Below, piece by piece: positions 1 to 5,138 of a DNA stretch of 5,138 nt. The notes under the pieces were generated by a model. It worked only from the letters and a program-made list of their open reading frames with translations. It was not told the DNA's origin and searched no databases. Each line of letters begins with the position of its first letter. The stretch's first letter is position 1. The position numbers were made by a program, and so were the translations under genes. The stretch comes from JAHJCL01 sp964504075 (GTDB lineage Bacteria > Patescibacteriota > Minisyncoccia > Minisyncoccales > DG-74-3), in contig CAZDCT010000018.1 of the NCBI GenBank assembly GCA_964504075.1, positions 1 through 5,138 on the forward strand, in the 5' to 3' direction.

Positions 1-9
1 TTGGGTTTC

Positions 10-80
10 ACCCCGTTAGAAAATTAATATTTGTCTAAAAATTGTAAATATGAGTAGACTTTAAAAATTTCTAACGGGGT
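10..80. repeat. 71-bp interrupted palindrome at the lysS 3' end
   Basis: The arm ACCCCGTTAGAAA (10-22) is the exact reverse complement of TTTCTAACGGGGT (68-80), a 13-bp perfect stem. After a single A-A mismatch, two more pairs are possible (24-25 with 65-66). Inside the 45-bp AT-rich spacer there is a second, 5-bp dyad, GTCTA (33-37) and TAGAC (55-59). An 8-bp direct repeat, GGGTTTCA, lies at 3-10 and 77-84. The right arm contains the last codons and stop of lysS (TAG at 73-71). As RNA it would form a strong 3' hairpin for the lysS message. No T-run follows it in the lysS direction, so it is not a classic intrinsic terminator. It could be a terminator or mRNA-stabilising hairpin, or a REP/MITE-like small mobile repeat. 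The window edge hides whether it continues to the left. Confidence 0.8.
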
Positions 81-1525
81 TTCATTAAAGGAAATAATGT
101 TGTTTCTCTAATTGGTTTATCAACTAAAAAAGCAAAAAATCTTTCTCCAAAACCAAATCCACAAGTAGGAGGCATACCATGCTCTAACATTTCAACAAAC
201 TCCCAGTCTGGCATCATGGCTTCTTTTTCTCCTGACTTTAATAATTTTTGCTGTTCCTCAAACCTTTTTCTCTGGTCAATAGGATTATTAAGCTCTGAAT
301 AACCATTGCCAATTTCAGAACCAGCTAAAATAATCTGGAATCTCTCGGTTAATCCAGGAGCATTTTCTTTTTCTTTCGCCAAAGGAGAAACAAATTTAGG
401 GTGATTAATCAAAAAGGCTGGTCCAGCAATATTTTTCCTACAATATTTCCAAAGACTATCAACCAATCTTGCCTTGCTGCCTTTCTCATATTTTATTTTT
501 AAGTCTTTAAGTTTATTCTTTATTTCTTTTTCTGAAGCTTTTAAAATATTAATTCCTGTTTGCTTCAAAACCTCTTTTTGATAATCAATCTGCTTCCATT
601 TGGAAGCTAAATCATACTTATAGCCCCTTGACTCAAACTTAGTTGTTCCAAAGACTTTTTTAGCTATTTCTTGAAATAGCTTCTTACTTAAGTCCATTCC
701 ATCATTATAATCCGCGTAAGCCCAATAAAACTCCATATTAGTAAATTCTTGTAAATGATCTGGACTTGAACCTTCATTCCTGTAAATTTTACCAATCTCA
801 AAAGTTTTTTCAAAACCAGCAGCCATTAATCTTTTTTGCCACAATTCACCAACTGATATTCTTAAATAGACATCTACATCAAAATCATCATGATGAGTTT
901 TAAATGGATTTGCTTCAGCCCCTCCAGTAGTTATTTCCAAACTCGGAGTTTCAACTTCAAAAAATCCATTTCTTTTCATAAAATCTCTAGTCACGTCCCA
1001 AAACTTGGCTTTTTTAATAAAGATCTCTCTTAATTCTTTGTTAAACAATAAATCTAAGTATCTTTTTCTGTATCTTTCTTCTGAATCTTTTAAACCATGC
1101 CATTTTTCAGGCAAAGGCGATAAACTTTTAGTTAAAATACTAAAATCTTTGACTTCAATGGTTTTTTCGCCCTGCTTGGTTTTAAACAAATTTCCTTTTA
1201 TTTCAACAATATCTCCAATATCAAAATTATCTATAAAAAAACTATATTGCTTTTTTCCTACCATATCTTTTTTAAGAAAAGCTTGAATTTTACCTGTACC
1301 ATCTTGGATATCAAAAAAACTTGAGCCACCATGTTCTCTTTGAGCCATAATTCTTCCCACTAATACTAAATTCTTTTTGGTTTTAGAAAACTTTGAAAAA
1401 TTCTCTAAAGCTTGAGAAATTGTATGGGTTCTTTTGTTTTTTGATGGAAAAGGATTATAGCCTGCTTTTCTGATTTGCCTAAGTTTCTTTTCCCTTATTT
1501 TCCGTATATTATCTATTTGCGCCAT
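71..1525 (-). CDS. lysS: Lysyl-tRNA synthetase, class II
   Basis: This enzyme charges tRNA-Lys with lysine in the cytoplasm, using ATP. The 484 residues match the usual bacterial class II LysRS length of about 490-500. Residues about 52-130 form the N-terminal OB-fold anticodon-binding domain, including 'LVGRIMAQREHGGSSFFDIQ'. 'LKDSEERYRKRYLDLL' (145-160) is the typical LysRS linker into the catalytic core. Motif 1 lies near 178-194. Motif 2 is around 241-266, with 'IYRNEG' and the conserved Arg249. Motif 3 is around 452-475, with 'GFGFGERFFAF' and Arg462. The late LysRS signature 'GYSELNNPIDQRKRFEEQ' (408-425) separates it from AspRS and AsnRS. The ATG at 1525 leaves a complete OB domain; only a weak purine stretch (AGAGA) precedes it, so the ribosome-binding site is poor. 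It follows greA by 39 bp and is the last visible gene of the cluster. Its final codons (Pro-Arg-stop and part of the Lys) lie inside one arm of the 10-80 palindrome. Identity is very secure; a CPR-type sequence is inferred from the wording of motifs 2 and 3. Confidence 0.97.
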   Translation of the reverse strand: MAQIDNIRKIREKKLRQIRKAGYNPFPSKNKRTHTISQALENFSKFSKTKKNLVLVGRIMAQREHGGSSFFDIQDGTGKIQAFLKKDMVGKKQYSFFIDNFDIGDIVEIKGNLFKTKQGEKTIEVKDFSILTKSLSPLPEKWHGLKDSEERYRKRYLDLLFNKELREIFIKKAKFWDVTRDFMKRNGFFEVETPSLEITTGGAEANPFKTHHDDFDVDVYLRISVGELWQKRLMAAGFEKTFEIGKIYRNEGSSPDHLQEFTNMEFYWAYADYNDGMDLSKKLFQEIAKKVFGTTKFESRGYKYDLASKWKQIDYQKEVLKQTGINILKASEKEIKNKLKDLKIKYEKGSKARLVDSLWKYCRKNIAGPAFLINHPKFVSPLAKEKENAPGLTERFQIILAGSEIGNGYSELNNPIDQRKRFEEQQKLLKSGEKEAMMPDWEFVEMLEHGMPPTCGFGFGERFFAFLVDKPIRETTLFPLMKPR

Positions 1526-1564
1526 ATTTCTCTATTTTATATTTTTTTTAACTTAAAAACAAGC

Positions 1565-2023
1565 TCAATCTATATTTAAAATCTTATATTTTATTTTTCT
1601 ATCATTAATATTAACATTAATTTCTTTCCCCTTTTTTTGTCCAAGCAAGGCAGAACCCAAAGGAGATTTGTAAGAGATTTTATTGTTTAAAGGGTCTGTT
1701 TCTAGTTCACCAACTATTTCAAAATTAAACTCCTGGCCTTCAAGCACAACCCTAACAATAGAACCAATCTTAACTTTATCTGATTTTTCTTTTTTAATAA
1801 TCTCAGCTGAATAAATAATTTTTCTTAATTCTAAAATTTTGCCTTCTAAAAAAGCTTGAGCGTCTTTTGCTTCAACATAAGCTGCATTTTCTGATAAATC
1901 ACCGAAAGAAATTGCTTTTTTTAATTTCTGGGCAATCTCTTTTCTTTTAATATTTTTCAGATAAAGCAATTCTTTTTTTAATCTTTTTAACCCTTCTGGG
2001 GTTAAATAATTTTTCTTTTTCAT
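1565..2023 (-). CDS. greA: Transcription elongation factor GreA
   Basis: GreA inserts its coiled coil into the secondary channel of RNA polymerase and stimulates cleavage of backtracked RNA, which restarts stalled complexes. The 152 residues are close to the family norm of about 155-160. The N-terminus 'YLTPEGLKRLKKELLYLK' (6-23) opens the antiparallel coiled coil. The tip motif 'GDLSENAAY' (41-49) carries the acidic pair Asp42 and Glu45 that is functionally important in Gre factors. The second helix follows ('EAKDAQAFLEGKILELRKII'). From about residue 80 comes the FKBP-like C-terminal domain, including 'SPLGSALLGQKKG' (120-132), which is typical of GreA. The start is 4 bp after the pbp2 stop with no clear Shine-Dalgarno sequence, so translation may be coupled to pbp2. 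The stop is TGA. The tip sequence favours GreA over GreB, although CPR genomes often carry one Gre factor that may serve both roles (inference). Confidence 0.96.
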   Translation of the reverse strand: MKKKNYLTPEGLKRLKKELLYLKNIKRKEIAQKLKKAISFGDLSENAAYVEAKDAQAFLEGKILELRKIIYSAEIIKKEKSDKVKIGSIVRVVLEGQEFNFEIVGELETDPLNNKISYKSPLGSALLGQKKGKEINVNINDRKIKYKILNID

Positions 2024-2027
2024 GTTT

Positions 2028-3974
2028 TTATTCTTGGGTAAAATACCATTGTAGAATATCTCTGGTTACTGGCAATGCAGCTGCTCGTATTTCTTTCACA
2101 TCCAGAATTGCAATAAGTAAGACAATCTCGGGTTCTTCATAGGGCGCAAAAGAAACAACCCAATTATGATAGTAATTAGCTTTTTCAGTTTGAGCAGTTC
2201 CTGTTTTAGCAGCTACTTCAACTGGTAAAGAATCAAGCCAGCCAGTTGCCGAACCATTAGTTACTGCCTGACGCATCCCCTGTTTAACAATTTCAAGGTT
2301 TTCAGAATTAATAAAGTTTTCTCGAATAAGTTTTGGTTCAACTTCTTTCACAATCTTGGTTGAGCCTTCTGAAGTGTCAACAATCTTCTGAACAATCTGA
2401 GGATAATAAAGACGGCCATTATTAGCTATAGCTGCAAAGGCATTAGCCACTTGAATAGGAGTAACGGCAAAAGCTCCCTGACCAATAGACAAATGATACG
2501 TGTCTCCTAAGCGCCACTCATCGTCTATTGTTGGTAAAATGCCCTTACCTTCTCCGATTAAATCAATTCCAGTTTTCTCTCCCCAACCAAAAAGCTGAAG
2601 ATAATCTTCAATTCTTTCTGCTCCCAAACCTTTTTGTTCTTTATAACCTCCTCCGACACGATAAAAATAGATATTACAGGATTGAGCAATGGCTTTTCTT
2701 AAATCGGTCCAGCCATGGGTTGTCCAATCATGATAAATCCATTTTTCCTGGCCCGATTCTGGATCTTCAGCATCATACCAGGGATTATCAATCACAATTT
2801 GTCCCTGACAATTAATACTTTTCTCTGGACTAATTATTTTCTCTTCTAAAGCAGCTGAAGCAATCAAGGGTTTAATTACAGACCCAGTTGGATAACCAAT
2901 CCCAGCTATTGCCCGATTAAATAAAGGTTTGAGTTCAAAAGGATCTTCTAAAAGATTCTTAAGAGCTTCAGAATCTGCGCCTTTTTGAAATAAATTGTTA
3001 TTAAAACTGGGAAGAGAAACTAGAGCCAACACTGCTCCAGTCTTGGGATTTAAAGCAATACCAACTGCTTTTTGAGCTCCAATTTCTTTAAGCTTTTCTT
3101 GCAGTTGATTAGTAATTTTCCTTTGTAAATCTGCATTTATCCACAAAACTAAGCTTTTTCCTGGCTTTGGAAACTGAATTATCTCTCTTGATATTATGTT
3201 CCCCAAAGCGTCTTTTTCGATCTGAAGTTTTCCTGCATTTTTACGCAAAACATCTTCATAATAAATCTCTAAGCCATCTCTTCCAACATAATCATTAATT
3301 GAATAAAGTTCGAACTCCTGTTGTAATTCCGAACTTTTAATCTTCCCCAGATAACCAATTAAATTAGCAAAAACATCTCCATCTACATATTCTCTAATTG
3401 AATTTCGCTCAACCTGGAAGCCAGGTAATTCTTTAGTTTTTGTTTCTAATATTATTAATTCTTGATGGGTAAGATTTTCTGAAATTAAAAATTGAGCTTG
3501 ATTGCTGTTTTCAATTTTTTCCTTTAATTCTTCAAAATCTTGATTGAGAATTTCGGCCACATCTTTTAAAACACTTATTTTTTCAGACTCTTTTTGAGGA
3601 AGATCGTTTTTGTAACAAAAAAGGTCAAAGCTCGGCTTATTAAAAACTAATTGCTCCATTTTTTGATCATAGATTATTCCTCTAGTGGCTTTAATTTGAT
3701 AAATGATGAATTTATTTCTTTCGGCCAAAGCTGAAAACTCTTCTCCCTGTATTATTTGAAGCTGAAAAGTATTATAAAAAAGAATAAAAAACAAAATCAA
3801 GAAAAGAAAATATGTTAATTGTAAAATGTTTTTAGAGAGAGGAACTTGAAACACACCCAATTTCTCTGTTTTTTTCTGAGCCAATTTATCCAAAAGAATC
3901 TCTTGAGGTTCAAGATCAAAAGTTCTTCGAATTTTTCTTTTCTTAAAATTGCTTGAGAATAGGAATCCGAACAT
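2028..3974 (-). CDS. mrdA: Penicillin-binding protein 2 (class B transpeptidase of the elongation complex)
   Basis: This is a membrane-anchored D,D-transpeptidase that crosslinks peptidoglycan during lateral wall growth, normally with RodA and the MreBCD scaffold. Its 648 residues fit the PBP2 family (E. coli about 630). After a basic cytoplasmic tail of about 48 residues there is one membrane segment at 49-70. The dimerisation/pedestal domain runs from about 95 ('RGIIYDQKMEQL') to 270, and the transpeptidase domain from about 300 to the end. All three catalytic motifs are present: SxxK as 'SVIK' (Ser365 nucleophile, Lys368), SxN as 'SCN' (432-434) and KTG as 'KTGTA' (590-594). The ATG at 3974 lies within the mreD 3' end, giving a 32-bp overlap. 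The next Met is at residue 106, past the membrane segment, so the long start is required. It also preserves an 'EPQEILLD' tail segment resembling other CPR PBP2 proteins (from memory). No Shine-Dalgarno sequence is visible. PBP3/FtsI is the main alternative, but the mreCD neighbours favour PBP2. Confidence 0.94.
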   Translation of the reverse strand: MFGFLFSSNFKKRKIRRTFDLEPQEILLDKLAQKKTEKLGVFQVPLSKNILQLTYFLFLILFFILFYNTFQLQIIQGEEFSALAERNKFIIYQIKATRGIIYDQKMEQLVFNKPSFDLFCYKNDLPQKESEKISVLKDVAEILNQDFEELKEKIENSNQAQFLISENLTHQELIILETKTKELPGFQVERNSIREYVDGDVFANLIGYLGKIKSSELQQEFELYSINDYVGRDGLEIYYEDVLRKNAGKLQIEKDALGNIISREIIQFPKPGKSLVLWINADLQRKITNQLQEKLKEIGAQKAVGIALNPKTGAVLALVSLPSFNNNLFQKGADSEALKNLLEDPFELKPLFNRAIAGIGYPTGSVIKPLIASAALEEKIISPEKSINCQGQIVIDNPWYDAEDPESGQEKWIYHDWTTHGWTDLRKAIAQSCNIYFYRVGGGYKEQKGLGAERIEDYLQLFGWGEKTGIDLIGEGKGILPTIDDEWRLGDTYHLSIGQGAFAVTPIQVANAFAAIANNGRLYYPQIVQKIVDTSEGSTKIVKEVEPKLIRENFINSENLEIVKQGMRQAVTNGSATGWLDSLPVEVAAKTGTAQTEKANYYHNWVVSFAPYEEPEIVLLIAILDVKEIRAAALPVTRDILQWYFTQE

Positions 3975-4251
3975 ATTTTTTTAAGACTATTTTTAAAAAA
4001 ACAGATGCTAAAAGTAAAGTTAAAATACCAAAACCAATTGAATTTTCAGAAAAGATGTCCCAAAAAAATCCGGCTGAAACTGCAGAAAAAATGGCTAAAT
4101 TTTTGTTAGGATCTTCAAAAAGAGTAATTAAAATTTGAGAAACTAAAATAATATTAGGGAAAAAACGAAAAAAATTAAAATGAATAAAAAAACTGGCTTC
4201 TAATAAAGATATTGTGTAAAAAAATATAATTAAAAAAAGAATTTTTTTCAT
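3943..4251 (-). CDS. mreD: Rod shape-determining protein MreD, short form
   Basis: MreD is an integral membrane subunit of the cell-elongation complex that works with MreC and helps regulate PBP2/RodA. This product has 102 residues and is almost entirely hydrophobic. Predicted membrane segments lie at about 3-22, 32-46, 51-64 and 71-90, followed by a basic tail. The segment 'AGFFWDIFSENSIGFGIL' (60-77) resembles the conserved central MreD region, in which an aromatic/acidic loop is followed by a Gly-rich helix. Most MreD proteins have about 160-170 residues and five or six helices, so the C-terminal third is missing. The two other frames after the stop do not encode further hydrophobic helices, so a simple frameshift is not apparent. 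The ATG shares one base with the mreC stop (TAATG), implying translational coupling. The 3' end overlaps pbp2 by 32 bp. The assignment rests on order between mreC and pbp2 plus topology; sequence similarity alone would be weak. Confidence 0.85.
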   Translation of the reverse strand: MKKILFLIIFFYTISLLEASFFIHFNFFRFFPNIILVSQILITLFEDPNKNLAIFSAVSAGFFWDIFSENSIGFGILTLLLASVFLKIVLKKYVRIPILKQF

Positions 4252-5045
4252 TAAAAATCAATAACAATAAAAATAGTTTTTGTTTCTTTAATATTAAAAA
4301 ATGGATTAATAATTGCTGTTTGAAATGGTTCGGGATCTTGTTTTTTAATCTCCCCTACTTCACCAACCAAAAGTCCCTGTGGATAAATTCCACTTAAAGA
4401 ACTGGTAACAACAATGTCTCCTTGTTCTATTTCTTTTTCTTTAGGAATAAGTTCAAGCCAAAGATTAAAACTTCCCTTACCTTTTACTAAACCATCAATT
4501 TCTTTGTCCTCAATTTCAACGTCTAAAAAGCTCTCTTTGTTTGAAAGTAAGGTTACTTTTGAAAAATTTTCGTAAACTTCGCAAATTCTTCCAACCAAAA
4601 CTTTCTGCTTAGTCATTATTATCAAACCTTTTGAAAGACCATTTTCATACCCCTTATTAATTAAAATAGAATCTTGAGAAATATCTTTTCCAACAATATC
4701 TGCTATTTCTAATTTAAACTCTTTCTCTATTCCCAAATCCAAAGCTTGCCTAAGAACAAGATTTTCTTTTTCAAGCTCTTTTATTCTTAAATTATTACCC
4801 AATAATTCTAAAATTGTTAATCTAAGTTGTTCGTTTTCTTGTTTTAAGTTTTCAACCTCAAAAATAGTTCCCCAAAAATCAGAAATTTTATTTCCTGTTT
4901 CCCATAAAACTTTTTGGATTGGTTGAGAAAAAAGATAAAAAGAATTCTTAAGCTTCTTGGGAAGTAAAGAACGATTAAAACAAATAAAAAAAACAATAAT
5001 TAAAAACAATATTACTGCTTTTTGAATTCTTAGATTAATCTTCAT
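4251..5045 (-). CDS. mreC: Rod shape-determining protein MreC
   Basis: MreC is a bitopic protein that scaffolds the elongasome by contacting PBP2 outside the membrane and MreD within it. The 264 residues fit the family (about 250-370). A short basic N-terminus precedes one membrane segment at about 9-23. An amphipathic stretch follows, then a coiled coil at about 62-104 with leucine/Glu-Lys heptads ('ENLKQENEQLRLTILELL'). The C-terminal two-lobed beta domain begins near 112. It contains the recognisable MreC wording 'DSILINKGYENGLSKGLIIM' (125-144), 'VGRICEV' (151-157) and 'VVTSSLSGIYPQGLLVGEV' (212-230). The ATG at 5045 gives the basic-then-hydrophobic N-terminus expected. The nearest purine-rich AGGTG lies 22 bases upstream of the ATG, too far to act as a Shine-Dalgarno site. 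This is the first gene after the 5S rRNA and probably heads the operon, with a promoter-like pair directly upstream. Confidence 0.95.
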   Translation of the reverse strand: MKINLRIQKAVILFLIIVFFICFNRSLLPKKLKNSFYLFSQPIQKVLWETGNKISDFWGTIFEVENLKQENEQLRLTILELLGNNLRIKELEKENLVLRQALDLGIEKEFKLEIADIVGKDISQDSILINKGYENGLSKGLIIMTKQKVLVGRICEVYENFSKVTLLSNKESFLDVEIEDKEIDGLVKGKGSFNLWLELIPKEKEIEQGDIVVTSSLSGIYPQGLLVGEVGEIKKQDPEPFQTAIINPFFNIKETKTIFIVIDF

Positions 5046-5052
5046 TAGTATA

Positions 5053-5081
5053 TATATATCAAAATTTCACCTTTTTTCCAA
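5053..5081 (-). promoter_or_regulatory. Candidate promoter of the mreC-lysS cluster, nearly leaderless
   Basis: A -35-like TTGGAA (5081-5076, 4 of 6 to TTGACA) and a -10-like TATATA (5058-5053) are separated by exactly 17 bp. Initiation 6-8 bases after the -10 would fall at about 5047-5045, on or beside the mreC ATG (5045-5043), giving a leaderless or nearly leaderless mRNA. This fits the absence of a usable Shine-Dalgarno site. The TATATATATA run makes the exact -10 uncertain: TATACT at 5052-5047 is a closer hexamer but would place the start inside the gene. AT-rich DNA gives many chance matches, so this remains a candidate. Confidence 0.4.
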
Positions 5082-5083
5082 TG

Positions 5084-5127
5084 AAAAAGGCGCTTTGGTG
5101 GCGGCTACCTACTTTCGCGCAAAGCAC
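5084..5127 (-). terminator. Possible intrinsic terminator overlapping the 5S rRNA 3' end
   Basis: On the minus strand GTGCTTTG (5127-5120) can pair with CAAAGCGC (5097-5090) over 8 bp, including one G-U wobble. The enclosed loop is 22 nt, and one C then five T residues (5088-5084) follow. That is the form of a rho-independent terminator for the rRNA transcript. The 5' arm is also part of the 5S arm itself, so this fold would compete with mature 5S structure. Alternatively, an extended helix I formed with the unseen 5' end of 5S could supply the stem. A separate 7-bp hairpin (CCTTTTT at 5090-5084 with AAAAAGG at 5076-5070) overlaps the U-tract and lacks a U-run of its own. Confidence 0.45.
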
Positions 5128-5138
5128 TATCATCGGCC
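5097..5138 (-). rRNA. rrf: 5S ribosomal RNA, 3' portion (partial)
   Basis: Read on the minus strand, this begins 'GGCCGATGATAGTGC' and continues with 'GCGAAAGTAGG' and 'TAGCCGCC'. It aligns with the 3' third of bacterial 5S rRNA, where E. coli has GCCGAUGGUAGUG, GCGAGAGUAGG and then the 3' strand of the closing helix. The rest of the gene lies beyond the right edge, so the 5' strand of helix I cannot be seen. The mature 3' end is therefore approximate, near 5097-5100. The arm between the two conserved loop E strands is about 8 nt shorter than in E. coli or B. subtilis. By usual gene order an rRNA operon (16S-23S-5S) would lie upstream, outside this window (inference). Confidence 0.88.

Noticed and set aside
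1005..1286. Plus-strand open frame of 93 codons
   Set aside because: It lies wholly opposite lysS, has Ser/Leu/Phe-rich low-complexity composition typical of an antisense shadow, and has no recognisable domain.
1565..1567. UGA recoded as glycine (as in Gracilibacteria/Absconditabacteria)
   Set aside because: About 1650 codons across five genes contain no in-frame TGA, whereas a glycine codon would be frequent. The greA TGA falls at the expected protein end, although reading through it would add only four residues, so that site alone is not decisive.
1536..1568. Possible lysS promoter (TTGAGC or TTGTTT with TATAAA)
   Set aside because: Spacings are 21 and 15 bp, both poor, and such AT hexamers are expected by chance in this 39-bp gap.
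2528..2815. Plus-strand open frame of 95 codons
   Set aside because: It lies opposite the catalytic domain of pbp2, with no domain resemblance and no start context; a shadow.
3137..3145. Perfect DnaA-box consensus TTATCCACA
   Set aside because: It is a single copy inside the pbp2 coding sequence with no clustered boxes or AT-rich unwinding region beside it; likely chance.
3953..4138. Plus-strand open frame of 61 codons, Lys-rich
   Set aside because: It lies antisense to mreD and its Lys-richness is simply the complement of Phe codons; a shadow.
3943..4260. Frameshift explaining the short MreD, prompted by A7/T7 runs near its start
   Set aside because: The reading frame keeps MreD-like helices throughout, and neither alternative frame after the stop encodes additional membrane helices.
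1..5138. CRISPR array, tRNA genes, prophage or transposase genes
   Set aside because: No regularly spaced repeats, tRNA cloverleaf signals or mobile-element proteins were seen. The only repeat is the palindrome at 10-80.

Overview
The window is an AT-rich (roughly one third G+C), tightly packed chromosomal segment in which every gene reads on the minus strand. In transcription order it contains the 3' end of a 5S rRNA gene (cut by the right window edge), mreC, mreD, a class B penicillin-binding protein 2 (mrdA-like), greA and lysS. The left edge holds a 71-bp interrupted palindrome in which the last codons and stop of lysS are embedded. Gene spacing suggests one transcription unit: mreC/mreD share one base, mreD/pbp2 overlap by 32 bp, pbp2/greA are 4 bp apart and greA/lysS 39 bp apart.

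The protein wording (LysRS motif 2 with 'DHLQEFTNMEF', motif 3 with 'GFGFGERFFAF', a PBP2 N-terminus with an 'EPQEILLD' segment, a very short MreD), the compact layout, the AT-richness and the lack of Shine-Dalgarno sequences together suggest a Patescibacteria/CPR bacterium, possibly of the Parcubacteria group. This is an inference from family resemblance, not a search. All five reading frames use the standard bacterial code and contain no in-frame UGA, which argues against the UGA=Gly lineages.

Region by region (minus-strand order): 5138-5097 is the 3' part of 5S rRNA. At 5090-5084 a U-tract follows a possible terminator stem. At 5081-5053 there is a promoter-like pair placed so that transcription would begin at or beside the mreC start codon. 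From 5045 to 2028 the mreC-mreD-pbp2 block encodes envelope-elongation proteins: two membrane scaffold/regulator subunits and the transpeptidase that crosslinks peptidoglycan. From 2023 to 71 come two information-processing genes: GreA, which rescues backtracked RNA polymerase, and lysyl-tRNA synthetase. Neither mreB nor rodA is in view.

No dramatic new system (phage, CRISPR, toxin, novel enzyme) is visible. The points most worth a second look are the palindrome that supplies the lysS C-terminal codons, the truncated MreD, the apparently leaderless promoter for mreC, the shortened 5S rRNA arm with a terminator stem built from it, and the mixing of cell-wall and information-processing genes in one operon.
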